Of a stretch of 64,000 nucleotides of DNA, positions 1-10,558 are shown in pieces. The stretch is from Neoarius graeffei (Eukaryota > Chordata > Actinopteri > Siluriformes > Ariidae). The first letter of the stretch is position 1, and the number at the start of each line of letters is the position of its first letter. The notes under the pieces are model-generated. The model saw only the letters and a list, made by a program, of their open reading frames with translations. It did not search any database and had not been told where the DNA came from. The stretch spans positions 35,842,714 through 35,906,713 of the forward strand of contig NC_083592.1 of the NCBI RefSeq assembly GCF_027579695.1, given 5' to 3'. A program made the position numbers and the translations under genes.

Positions 1-1
1 G

Positions 2-65
2 ATGATAAGCATAATTTTCTTGGCGTTAGTCTGTCTGAGTCTTGCCAACAGCGCGTATACAGCAG
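2..65 (+). CDS. hapln1: hapln1 exon 1: signal peptide of hyaluronan and proteoglycan link protein 1
   Basis: The ATG at base 2 opens a 21-codon reading frame that is a typical secretory signal: Met, a hydrophobic core (ISIIFLALVCLSL) and small residues (ANSA) suitable for signal peptidase. It ends in a consensus donor (GCAG|gtatgg) in phase 1. That phase joins exactly to the phase-1 Ig exon at 9003, giving ...AYTA-EHRLQ.... The four exons total 981 nt, which is 326 codons plus stop with no internal stop. The mature protein would be a secreted extracellular-matrix glycoprotein that binds hyaluronan and a lectican G1 domain. The segment between signal and Ig domain is shorter than in mammals (human protein 354 aa). 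The 5' UTR and promoter lie outside the window. Assignment of this exon rests on position, strand, phase and signal character rather than direct similarity. Confidence 0.8.
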
Positions 66-91
66 GTATGGCAAATCTGTGTTTTTTTCTG

Positions 92-132
<41 letters not shown>

Positions 133-1500
133 GTGTGTGTGTGTGTGTAAGATTAGTCGTCCCAAGAATGAATGAATGAAACTAAAAACAATGTAAATGT
201 TTTTTTTTTTCTGTTTGTATTATATTTATACTCTCTCTCTCTTTCTGAACCTTCAAATAACACTAAAAAAGACACACTGGTCCTAGGAAGAGGAGTAGAA
301 AGCCAAAAAGAAAAAATAAATTGTGACCTTCGTATTATATATGATAGTACTGTGATTACTGTTATGACCCCAATGAACCCAAAGCATACAGCTATAATTT
401 TATGTTGTAAAATGTAATATAGCATAAGTTTATAATATAAAATGTTGCCAAATGTGAAACTAATTGTGAGCTATTTTCATCTGTCAGTCAGTTTTGTATC
501 AAAAATATTGGATAAAAATGATTCTAACTATTTCCTGTCAATGTAAAACAACATGCATGGTTACTGGTTACACTGGCATTTAAAGTTTCCTCCAGTATTT
601 GGCTGCCATTTGAGGAGTCACTGCATTATTAGTAACTCTGCTGTCCATTTTTTCCTTCTGCATATATTTTTATCTCACTCAGCATTAAGATCTGGAACTC
701 CTTACACCAGAGCTATATGTATGATATATAGCCATTCTATATGGACTCCGAGCAGGGACACTGCCAGAATCTGTGTTTTCACCCACGCCCTTTTGCAGAC
801 CCGCTGTGTGTCGGTTTGACAGGCTGGAAGAGCAAGATGAACAGCTCTAGCATTTGGAGCCCCTTTCTGAACTCTGTCCAAATGCCTCTCCCTTTCCTTC
901 TGAGGTAATGGTGTGTTAAGTAAGCAGACTGAATTGGCTCAGATGGGGTCTGGACTGTGGCCTGGCAAGCAAAGGAGAATAGAGGAGACGAGAGGAGAGA
1001 AGAGGAAAGCGGGAGTAGAGCTATTATGTGCCTTATTGCCTTTACGGACAGCCTGAGACAGGCCTGATTTGTATGGGAGGAAAGACATAATATAGTCATT
1101 AGACTGTCATAGATCAGCAGAAATGTGTGGAAATGTCTTTATGAGAGAAAGAGAGAGCTCAAAAGAGAGCTTTTGGTTTACCGTATATGTGAGGATCAAA
1201 TTATTCATTAAGAATATTTAAACCTGTAAACTCACACAATCTATTGGTGGGTTCATACTTTCATTTCTCACTCTTGTAACTCCATAATTTTCTGATTAGA
1301 GTCTTTGTGTTTACTAAATAATTCATAATACTGAATAAACTGAACAGTAAGCATAGACCAAAGGGGCTTATTGCTCTTCACATGGATTATGGTTTTATAG
1401 CTAAGTTGGAACATCTAGATGAGGTAACTCAGTTGAGGATTAAAAATATTTCTGAGGTTGTGAATGCACATTGCAAATCTACTCTTAATGCAATATACCT

Positions 1501-1558
<58 letters not shown>

Positions 1559-2482
1559 CGGTGTATACTGTATATATAAATAAAAACACACAGGCTTCAT
1601 AACACACACACACACACACACATATATATGTTATGAAGCCTGTGTTACGTGCTGATTATTCTCCAAAGATGTGTAAAATAGTGCCTGAAATGTTGACATT
1701 AATCCTTGAGGGCATGTTAGTCGGAAATACTGTATACACGTGTGAATCCACAGCTGCCATAATCAAGTAGTCCCTATGGATCTTTACAAACTGTAGTTAA
1801 AAGATGATGAATTTAAAGGGGATTCCTAGGCGTGTCCTAGTTATATCTAAAGCCCAGGAGTCTGCCAGGACAACAGATGTAAAAAATCTGCAAACAGATG
1901 CAGAACAAATTACCACACTGAATCACTGTTAACATAAATTTCTCACACTTCCTCTATCCCAACTGAAAGAGACAGCTGGTTCGACTCTCTCAGTTGTGTA
2001 ACAATGTGTGACAGGGATTGGATTCAGTTCTGAAATTGCAGAAAGTCTGAGCTGCCTTGTATTTTACCGTTATCAATGCTTGGCCATTTTAATTTGATTT
2101 TAATAGAATTTAATGTTACTTGATAATTACTCGTCTAATCTTAAGCCAACAAGCAGCTTTGTATAAATAAGCTATTCTGTGATACATGAGGATTCTATAC
2201 GAGGAGGAAAAGCATGCACAGTGCCAAACCGTTAATTAACATCCCTTGCAGCCACTGAGTGTTCTTTTGTAGTTGTGAGGGAAGACCATGGCAGGACATA
2301 CTAAATGTCTGCATTCTCACAGTCTCTCAACTGTAGTCAAGGGCTGGGCAGGGTTTACGGTATATATGAGTCAGAAATGGGCAACCAGCCAGCACTGAAA
2401 TGCAAAGCACAATAACTGAAACTAAATAGGAAAAGGTTCTATAGAAACCATACCAATAAAATTGATGATAATGATTATTATG
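66..2482 (+). other. hapln1 intron 1, left part, with two microsatellites
   Basis: No coding region is supported here. The stretch holds a (TG)n run at 96-148, an (AT)n run at about 1506-1552 and a short (AC)n run at 1603-1621. I recognise no transposon until the SINE at 2484. Short open frames are low-complexity or random. Confidence 0.7.
1588..1645. repeat. 16-bp perfect inverted repeat around an (AC)n loop
   Basis: ACACAGGCTTCATAAC (1588-1603) is repeated as its exact reverse complement at 1630-1645. The 26-nt loop is mostly CA/TA dinucleotides, and an (AT)n tract lies just upstream. The whole could extrude as a cruciform or be a tiny fold-back repeat. Confidence 0.75.
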
Positions 2483-2483
2483 A

Positions 2484-2835
2484 TGGGCAGCATGGTGGTG
2501 TAGTAGTTAACACTGTCACCTCACAGCAAGAAGGTTCCGGGTTCGAGCCCCGTGGCCGACAGGGGCCTTTCTGTGTGGAGTTTGCATGTTCTCCCCGTGT
2601 CTGCATGGGTTTCCTCCGGGTGCTCCGGTTTCCCCCACAGTCCAAAGGCATGCAGGTTAGGTTAATTGGAGACTCTAAATTGACCGTAGGTGTGAATGTG
2701 AGTGTGAATGGTTGTTTGTCTCTATGTGTCAGCCCTGCGATGAACTGGCGACTTGTCCAGGGTGGACAAGTCCCCCCGCCTCTCACCCATAGTCAGCTGG
2801 GATAGGCTCCAGCTTGCCCGCGACCCAGCAGAGGA
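2484..2835 (+). mobile_element. tRNA-derived SINE, 5' part (split by a Tc1 insertion)
   Basis: The head carries a pol III A-box-like stretch (TGGTGTAGTAG) and a B-box (GGTTCGAGCCC), followed by the body shared by about fifteen copies in this window. It resembles the abundant catfish and teleost Mermaid-type SINE, an identification made from memory. The copy is cut at about 2835 by a Tc1 element and resumes at 6011. Translated frames of this repeat recur throughout the window and are not proteins. Confidence 0.9.
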
Positions 2836-2981
2836 CAAAGTGGTGCTTGAAAGTTTGTGAACCCTTTAGAATTTCCCATATTTCTGCATAAATATGACCT
2901 AAAACAACATCAGATTTTCGAACAAGTCCTAAAAGTAGATAAAGAGAACCCAGATAAACAAATGAGACAAAAAATATTATA

Positions 2982-4543
2982 CAACCCCGATTCCAAAAAA
3001 GTTGGGACAAAGTACAAATTGTAAATAAAAACGGAATGCAATAATTTACAAATCTCAAAAACCGATATTGTATTCACAATAGAACATAGACGAAAGTGAG
3101 ACATTTTGAAATTTCATGCCAAATATTGGCTCATTTGAAATTTCATGACAGTAACACATCTCAAAAAAGTTGGGACAGGGGCAATAAGAGGCTGGAAAAG
3201 TTAAAGGTACAAAAAAGGAACAGCTGGAGGACCAAATTGCAACTCATTAGGTCAATTGGCAATAGGTCATTAACATGACTGGGTATAAAAAGAGCATCTT
3301 GGAGTGGCAGCAGCTCTCAGAAGTAAAGATGGGAAGAGGATCACCAATCCCCCTAATTCTGCGCTGACAAATAGTGGAGCAATATCAGAAAGGAGTTCAA
3401 CAGTGTAAAATTGCAAATACTTTGAACATATCATCATCATCATCTCCAGTGCATAATATCATCAAAAGATTCAGAGAATCTGGAAGAATCTCTGTGCGTA
3501 AGGGTCAAGGCCGGAAAACCATACTGGGTGCCCGTGATCTTTGGGCCCTTAGATGGCACTGCATCACATACAGGCATGCTTCTGTATTGGAAATCACAAA
3601 ATGGGCTCAGGAATATTTCCAGAGAACATTATCTGTGAACACAATTCACCGTGCCATCCGCCGTTGCCAGCTAAAACTGTATAGTTCAAAGAAGAAGCCA
3701 TATCTAAACATGATCCAGAAGCGCAGACGTCTTCTCTGGGCCAAGGCTCATTTAAAATGGACTGTGGCAAAGTGGAAAACTCTTCTGTGGTCAGACGAAT
3801 CAAAATTTGAAGTTCTTTACGGAAATCAGGGACGCCGTGTCATTCGGACTAAAGAGGAGAAGGACGACCCAAATTGTTATCAGCGCTCAGTTCAGAAGCC
3901 TGCATCTCTGATGGTATGGGGTTGCATTAGTGCGTGTGGCATGGGCAGCTTACACATCTGGAAAGACACCATCAATGCTGAAAGGTATATCCAGGTTCTA
4001 GAGCAACATATGCTCCCATCCAGACGACGTCTCTTTCAGGGAAGACCTTGCATTTTCCAACATGACAATGCCTCATGGCTGCATAGAAGAAGGGTCCGGG
4101 TACTGAACTGGCCAGCCTGCAGTCAAGATCTTTCACCCATAGAAAACATTTAGTGTATCATAAAACAGAAGATACGACAAAAAAGACCTAAGACAGTTGA
4201 GCAACTAGAATCCTACATTAGACAAGAATGGGTTAACATTCCTATCCCTAAACTTGAGCAACTTGTCTCCTCAGTCCCCAGACGTTTACAGACTGTTGTA
4301 AAGAGAAATGTCTCACAGTGGTAAACGTGGCCTTGTCCCAACTTTTTTGAGATGTGTTGTTGTCATGAAATTTAAAATCACCTAATTTTTCTCTTTAAAT
4401 GATACATTTTCTCAGTTTAAACATTTGATATGTCATCTTTTTCTATTCTGAATAAAATATGGAATTTTGAAACTTCTACATCATTGCATTCTGTTTTTAT
4501 TTACAGTTTGTACTTTGTCCCAACTTTTTTGGAATCGGGGTTG
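2982..4543 (+). mobile_element. second-family Tc1-like transposon nested inside copy 1
   Basis: The 1562-bp element has clear TIRs, CAACCCCGATTCCAAAAAAG at the left and its complement CTTTTTTGGAATCGGGGTTG at the right. It is flanked by TA at 2980-2981 and 4544-4545. Internal repeats of the motif TTTTTTGAGATGTGTT occur at both ends. The transposase gene lies on the plus strand and is broken. Removing the element restores the outer Tc1 sequence ...TATTATACTTGGTCATTT. Confidence 0.95.
3329..4324 (+). pseudogene. Tc1-like transposase, inactivated by two stops
   Basis: The frame opens at ATG 3329 (MGRGSPIPL) and can be followed for 331 codons to TAA at 4322. It is broken by TGA at 3365-3367 and TAG at 4151-4153, probably once CGA and TGG. 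The helix-turn-helix half is visible ([22 protein letters not shown]). So are the catalytic triad blocks WSDESKF, QHDNA and SPIEN. The region between QHDNA and [10 protein letters not shown] looks about ten residues short compared with related enzymes, which suggests an in-frame deletion. The product would have cut and pasted the TIR-bounded element. It cannot be active as it stands. Confidence 0.92.
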
Positions 4544-4622
4544 TACTTGGTCATTTATTTATTAAGGAAAACTATCCAATATTACATATCTGTGAGTGGC
4601 AAAAGTATGTGAACCTTTGCTT

Positions 4623-5641
4623 TCAGTATCTGGTGTGACCCCCTTGTGCAGCAATAACTGCAAATAACATTTCCGGTAACTGTTAATCAGTTCTGCACAC
4701 TGGCTTGGAGGAATTTTAGCCCATTCCTCCATACAGAACAGCTTCAACTCTGGGATGTTGGTGGGTTTCCTCACATGAACTGCTCGCTTCAGGTCCTTCC
4801 ACAACATTTCGATTGGATTAAGGTCAGGACTTTGACTTGGCCTTTCCAAAACATTCACTTTACTCTTCTTTAACCATTCTTTGGTCGAACAATTTGTGTG
4901 CTTAGGGTTGTTGTCTTGCTGCATGACCCACCTTCTCTTGGGATTCAGTTCATGGACAGATGTCCTGACATTTTCCTTTAGAATTCACTGGTATAATTCA
5001 GAATTCATTGTTCCATCAATGATGGCAAGCCGTCCTGGCCCAGATGCAGCAAAACAGGCTCAAACCATGATACTACCACTGCCATGTTTCGCAGATGGGA
5101 TAAGGTTCTTATGCTGGAATGCAGTGTTTTCCTTTCTCCAAACATAACGCTTCTCATTTAAACCAAAAAGTTCTATTTTAGTCTCATTGGTCCACAAAAC
5201 ATTTTTCCAATAGCCTTCTGGCTTGTCCACATGATCTTCAGCAAACTGCGGATGAGCAGCAATGTTCTTTTTGGAGAGCAGTGGCTTTCTCCTTGCAACC
5301 CTGCCATGCACACTATTGTTGTTCAGTGTTCTGATGGTGGACTCATGAACATTAACATTAGCCAATGTGAGAGAGGCCTTCAGTTGCTTAGAAGTTACCC
5401 TGGGCTCCTTTGTGACCTCGTCGACTATTACACGCCTTGCTCTTGGAGTGATCTTTGTTGGTCGACCACTCCTGGGGAGGGTAACAATGGTCTTGAATTT
5501 CCTCCATTTGTACACAATCTGTCTGACTGTGGTTTGGTGGAGTCCAAACTCTTTAGAGATGGTTTTGTTACCTTTTCCAGCCTGATGAGCATCAACAACA
5601 CTTTTTCTGAGGTCCTCAGAAATCTCCTTTGTCCGTGCCGT
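4623..5641 (-). pseudogene. Tc1-like transposase of copy 1, start lost and frameshifted
   Basis: Read on the minus strand, the usual start (MARTKEISEDL in sister copies) is ACG at 5641-5639. The paired helix-turn-helix part is intact (KTISKEFGLHQTTVRQIVYKW, GRPTKITPRARR). The first catalytic block reads LWTNETKIELF, with Asn where copy 2 and copy 4 have Asp. A break between about 4925 and 5060 shifts the frame before QQDNNPKHT and SPDLNPIEMLW. The stop is TGA at 4625-4623. The family resembles Tc1 elements of catfish and zebrafish. It is not functional. Confidence 0.9.
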
Positions 5642-6010
5642 GATACACTTCCACAAACATGTGTTGTGAAGATCAGACTTTGATAGATCCCTGTTCTTTA
5701 AATAAAACAGGGTGCCCACTCACACCTGATTGTCATCCCATTGATTGAAAACACCTGACTCTAATTTCACCTTCAGATTACCTGCTAATCCTAGATGTTC
5801 ACATACTTTTGCCACTCACAGATGTGTAATATTGGATCATTTTCCTCAATAAATAAATGACCAAGTATAATATTTTTGTCTCATTTGTTTAACTGGGTTC
5901 TCTTTATCTACTTTTAGGACTTGTGGGAAAATCTGATGATGTTTTGGGTCATATTTATGCAGAAATATAGAAAATTCTAAAGGGTTCACAAACTTTCAAG
6001 CACCACTGTA

Positions 6011-6056
6011 AGTGGTTACAGATGATGGATGGATGGAAAGATGGATGGATTATTAT
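6011..6056 (+). mobile_element. 3' remainder of the SINE split by Tc1 copy 1
   Basis: AGTGGTTACAGATGATGGATGG continues the SINE body exactly where it stops before 2838, ending in a GGATG-type tail. The two halves prove the order of insertion: SINE first, Tc1 second, inner Tc1-like element third. Confidence 0.85.
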
Positions 6057-6671
6057 GATGGTGAAAAGGTAAAACTTTTTTTATGGGGGGGTGAAAACTT
6101 TCTGAGCAATACTTATCTCCTAAATTGAGTTCCTAGACCTCATTTACCAGCATTTCAATGAGAGATGCCTGGTGTAAACCACTCCCTGTAAATTACCCCT
6201 ACTTCACTGTTGATAGTCAAATACAATTGGTGACTTGTCTAAATGTCAAAAATGTCAAGAGCTTTTCAACATTTCCATCCCGCCAAATAACTGAAATCTG
6301 TTCCAAGCCATGTTCAGCAGAGAGGGTGCCCAGCCATTTGATGACATTTATCTCAGTTTCCTCCTCATTTTATAGCCTCATCTTCAGCTCGCTGTCCTCC
6401 GAGTTCTAGTTTATTAGGCTTTGGATAAAGTACATCACTGCCTCATTGGTTTACCAGGAGAAGTGTTATTACTCATTATTTGCTAACTGCTTGATGTGTT
6501 CAGTCTGCTTGACTAATGGTTTAGCGTGTAGGATACTGTTATAAAAAAAGAAAGAAAAGGGAGGACACTACTCAAAGAAGATGGTTGATGGAAGAAGACA
6601 AAAGCTAGCACTGACAATATCCATTATCCATCACATGCGGAAAATATTTTGCTGGAATGTTTCACAAATTG
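6057..6671. other. Intronic stretch without recognised content
   Basis: I see no coding, RNA or repeat feature in this part of hapln1 intron 1. Confidence 0.6.
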
Positions 6672-7044
6672 GGCAGCATGGTGGTATAGTGGTTAGCACT
6701 GTCGCCTCATAGCAAGATGGTCCTGGGTTTGAGCCCAACAGCCGACGAGGGCCTTTTTGTGTGGAGTTTGCATGTTTTCCCTGTGTCTGTGTGGGTTTCC
6801 TCCGGGTGCTCTGGTTTCCCCCACAGTCCAAAGACATGCAGGTTAGATTAAGTGGTGGCTCTAAATTGACCGTCGGTTTGAATGTGAGTGTGAATGGTTG
6901 TTTGTCTGTATGTGTCAGCCTTGTGATGACCTGGCGACTTGTCCAGGGTGTGCCCTGCCTCTTGCCCATATTCAGCTGGGATAGACTCCAGCTTGCCTGT
7001 GACCCTGTACAGGATAAGCGGTTACAGATAATGGATGGATGTTT
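6672..7044 (+). mobile_element. tRNA-derived SINE, nearly full length
   Basis: The copy runs from the head GGGCAGCATGGTGGTATAG to the tail GATAAGCGGTTACAGATAATGGATGGATG. It belongs to the subfamily with a GGATG-type tail and is diverged from the copies with GAGAT-type tails. A TTTCACAAATT stretch occurs on both sides (6660-6670 and 7042-7052), giving a likely target-site duplication. Confidence 0.9.
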
Positions 7045-7302
7045 CACAAATTCTGATTTTACTGTGGTATAGGAAGACTGAGGAAGACTGCGAATAATAA
7101 TTTCTCAGACTGGAAGTTCACAGGGATTGAGAAAATGCTAGAAAGATGGCAAAATCAGTCAAAATGTGCCAAGAGTTTGAAGTGAATTTGATATTTAGCT
7201 ATTTAGTGATATTTAGTGACACATAGCAAAGGCATATATTTAGTGACATATAGCTATCACCTGGAACACTTTTGTGCTATCATCTAAATAGATCATTATA
7301 TA

Positions 7303-8898
7303 CAGTGGTGCTTGAAAGTTTGTGAACCCTTTAGAATTTTCTATATTTCTGCATAAATGTGACCCAAAAGATCATCAGATTTTCACACAAGTCCTAAAAG
7401 TAGATAAAGAGAACCCAGTTAAACAAATGAGACAAAAATATTATACTTGGTCATTTATTTACTGAGGAAAATGATCCAATATTACATATCTGTGAGTGGC
7501 AAAAGTATGTGAACCTTTGCTTTCAGTATCAGGTGTGACCACTTTGTGCAGCAATAACTGCAACTAAACATTTCCAGTCCTGCACACCGGCTTGGAGGAA
7601 TTTTAGCCCATTCCTCCATACAGAACAGCTTCAACTCTGGGATGTTGGTGGGTTTCCTCACATGAACTGCTTGCTTCAGGTCCTTCCACAACATTTCGGT
7701 TGGATTAAGGTCAGGACTTTGACTTGGCCATTCCAAAACATTAACTTTATTCTTCTTTAACCATTCTTTGGTAGAACGACTTGTGTGCTTAGGGTCGTTG
7801 TCTTGCTGCATGACCCACCTTCTCTTGGGATTCAGTCCATGGACAGATGTCCTGACATTTTCCTTTAGAATTCGCTGGTATAATTCAGAATTCATTGTTC
7901 CATCAATGATGGCGAGCCGTCCTGGCCCAGATACAGCAAAACAGGCCGAAACCATGATACTACCACCACCATGTTTCACAGATGGGATAAGGTTCTTATG
8001 CTGGAATGCAGTGGGGTTTTTTTCTCCAAACATAACGCTTCTCATTTAAACCAAAAAGTTCTATTTTGGTCTCATCCATCCGCAAAACATTTTTCCAATA
8101 GCCTTCTGGCTTGTCCATGTGATCTTTAGCAAACTGCAGATGAGCAGCAATGTTCTTTTTGGAGAGCAGTGGCTTTCTCCTTGCAACCCTGCCATGCACA
8201 CCATTGTTGTTCAGTGTTCTCCTGATGGTGGACTCATGAACATTGGCTAATGTCAATGTGAGAGAGGCCTTCAGTTGCTTAGAAGTTACCCTGGGGTCCT
8301 TTGTGACCTTGCCGACTATTACACGCCTTGCTCTTGGAGTGATCTTTATTGGTCGACCACTCCTGGGGAGGGTGACAATGGTCTTGAATTTCCTCCATTT
8401 GTACACAATCTGTCTGACTGTGGATTGGTGGAGTCCAAACTCTTTAGAGATGGTTTTGTAACCTTTTCCAGCCTGATGAGCATCAACAATGCTTTTTCTG
8501 AGGTCCTCAGAAATCTCCTTTGTTCGTGCCATGATACACTTCCACAAACATGTGTTGTGAAGATCAGACTTTGATAGATCCCTGTTCTTTAAATAAAACA
8601 GGGTGCCCACTCACACCTGATTGTCATCCCATTGATTGAAAACATCTGACTCTAATTTCACCTTCAAATGAACTGCTAATCCTTGAGGTTCACATACTTT
8701 TGCCACTCACAGATATGTAATATTGGATCATTTTCCTAAATAAATAAATGACCAAGTGTAATATTTTTGTCTCATTTTTTTAACTGGGTTCTCTTTATCT
8801 ACTTTTAGGACTGTGTGAAAATCTGATGATGTTTTAGGTCATATTTATGCAGAAATATAGAAAATTCTAAAGGGTTCACAAACTTTCAAGCACCACTG
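7303..8898 (-). mobile_element. Tc1-like transposon, copy 2 (uninterrupted, 1596 bp)
   Basis: CAGTGGTGCTTGAAAG at the left and CTTTCAAGCACCACTG at the right are flanked by TA at 7301-7302 and 8899-8900. This is the cleanest copy for defining the family: TIR, subterminal GTGAGTGGCAAAAGTATGTG repeats and a minus-strand transposase. It sits about 100 bp upstream of the hapln1 Ig exon. Confidence 0.95.
7523..8532 (-). pseudogene. Tc1-like transposase of copy 2, frameshifted
   Basis: It starts at ATG 8532 (MARTKEISEDLRKS) and reads through both DNA-binding helices to the first catalytic Asp (RMDETKIELF) and YVWRK. Near 8015-8030 the frame changes within a T-rich run; the next frame holds AFQHKNLIPSVKHGGGSIMV, MQQDNDPKHTS and SPDLNPTEMLW (third acidic residue). 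A further change near 7580 spoils the C-terminus. In length and motifs it matches a 340-residue Tc1 transposase. It is not functional as it stands. Confidence 0.9.
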
Positions 8899-9002
8899 TA
8901 GAGGTGTGGTGCATTTTCAGTTGGAAAATGTCAACTTGATAATTATCAAGGCATATGTAGATATTTTGGATAAACACAGAAGGCTTATTTGTCTCTTTTC
9001 AG

Positions 9003-9335
9003 AGCACCGCCTTCAGATCTTTGCCAGTCCTGGTGGGAATGTTAGCTTGCCCTGCCACCTGAACCGTACTGATGGTTCCAGTTTTGCTGGGATCAGAAAC
9101 AGGATCAAGTGGACCAAGCTTGAGGATATTAATGATGAAACTGACGTGGTGGTTTCTATGGGGTTCCACAAGATCACATATGGACGCTTCCAAAACCATG
9201 TATATCTGCAGGAGGCTGATGAAAATGATGCCACTCTGATCATTACCAACCTCAAACTTGATGACTTTGGCACATACAAGTGTGAAATCATCAACTGGCT
9301 GGATGACATCATCGTGGAGGTGGAGCTTAGAATGG
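9003..9335 (+). CDS. hapln1: hapln1 exon 2: Ig V-type domain
   Basis: The exon follows a pyrimidine-rich acceptor (gtctcttttcag) in phase 1 and encodes residues 22-132. It contains the paired Ig cysteines (SLPC and GTYKC), the link-protein signature NRIKWTKLED, VVSMGFHKITYG, and two N-glycosylation sequons (NVS, NRT). In link proteins the Ig domain binds the Ig domain of a lectican such as versican, while the Link modules bind hyaluronan. Two donors overlap at the end: gt at 9336 (exon end 9335) gives ...ELRM-G-VIFPY, as in other link proteins, and gt at 9339 would add one Gly. I chose 9335 from family alignment. Confidence 0.95.
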
Positions 9336-9994
9336 GTGGTAATTAAATTTGTCAAATTTAATTTTGTCAAATAAATTGAATAAAATGTAGATATCTTCAT
9401 TTTTAAGTTTTGTACATATTTTTGCAACTCTACAAAGTTTAGCTTGCATCTCTTTTAGTCCATAGAAAAGACATTTCACAGACGTTTATTTAAAATGTAC
9501 TGTACATCCTGAATGAAAATTAGTTCTTGCCTTTGGCCAAGGCTGACCTTGCACACATAACATCAGTGTAGTGAATAGAAATGTCTTCAAGCAAGATCCC
9601 AAGCTGTAATGAAAACAGGCTGCCACAAATGGATGGAGATAGCATTGGAATAGAGATGGCAAGAATGAAAGGCCTTCAGGCCTGCCAGTAATTTTTTTCT
9701 GCATTAAAGCTCAAATAGTCATCCCTAAGGACTAAAAGGAGAGAAGAAATAAATATATGACACTTTAGCAATGTTTTGATTCAGTGCTGATATAGTCATT
9801 GTTTACAACCTTTATTTGAAAAAAAAGGATCTTTCATCTTCTCTAAACTCATCAGTATTGCACATGGTCAATTAATTAAGCAGTTTGACTTACATAAAAT
9901 AACTACAATAACTTAAATAACTTTAAATCCAAGTGCATATGATTTTAAATTGAGTTGAACTTTTCTTGAGGAGAAGTATCACTCTCTTTCACAG
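9336..9994 (+). other. hapln1 intron 2
   Basis: The intron is phase 1 and runs from donor gtggta to acceptor ctctttcacag. No repeat or RNA feature is recognised in it. Confidence 0.8.
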
Positions 9995-10294
9995 GAGTTA
10001 TATTCCCGTACTCCCCACGTTTCGGCCGTTACAACATGAACTTCCACAGTGCCGAGGTGGCCTGCTTGGGGCAGGGTGCTGTGGTGGCGTCATTCGAGCA
10101 GCTCTACCAGGCCTGGAAAGATGGGATGGACTGGTGCAACGCTGGCTGGCTGAGTGATGGAACCGTACAGTACCCCATCACCAAACCCAGAGAGCCATGT
10201 GGGGGCAACATTGCTGCTGGACTCAGGAGTTACGGTCATCGTAACAAAAACAACAGCTTCTTTGATGTTTTCTGCTACACCGCTGGATACAATG
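9995..10294 (+). CDS. hapln1: hapln1 exon 3: Link module 1
   Basis: This 300-nt phase 1-1 exon encodes residues 133-232. It begins VIFPYSPRFGRYNMNF and contains the four Link-module cysteines (VACLG, DWCNAGW, EPCGG, VFCYT). The diagnostic blocks DWCNAGWLSDGTVQYPIT and KPREPCGG are very close to mammalian HAPLN1. This module binds hyaluronan. The donor is AATG|gtgatt. The exon is strongly conserved and shows no damage. Confidence 0.97.
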
Positions 10295-10558
10295 GTGATT
10301 GATGCCCAAGGATCCCTTGGCTATCTTCTTAATGTTAAATTTTACATTTTTATTTACATTTTAGCTGAAATGGTTACAGCAAGGAGTGGGGTTAAGTAAT
10401 GAAGAAAATAATGTTAGTAAAGGAAATTGTAATGTTAAGCATTGTTATAGCATCTATCTTGTTTACTGTTGATTTCTATCTTACTTCTACTTCATTCTTA
10501 TACTGCCATATCTTTATTACTAGTTGCCTTAAGGTTACAATGTTCCTTACAGGATTAA

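Larger units (their letters stand above)
2838..6008 (-). mobile_element. Tc1-like transposon, copy 1, inserted in the SINE and itself interrupted
   Basis: The terminal inverted repeats read AGTGGTGCTTGAAAG... at the left and ...CTTTCAAGCACCACTG at the right. TA follows at 6009-6010; the left TA has mutated to CA (2836-2837). The flanking SINE reads through once the element is removed. Subterminal repeats (ATCTGTGAGTGGCAAAAG) lie inside both ends. A second Tc1-like element (2982-4543) is inserted at a TA in the left arm, so this copy spans 3.17 kb instead of about 1.6 kb. Confidence 0.93.

Noticed and set aside
2500..2550. tRNA genes at SINE heads
   Set aside because: A and B boxes are present but the sequence cannot fold into a complete tRNA and is followed by a SINE body.
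2478..2805. Recurring open frames translating to FACSPRV...GFLRVLRFPPQSKDMQVRL at many places
   Set aside because: They are translations of the SINE body and appear at every copy on either strand; no gene is involved.
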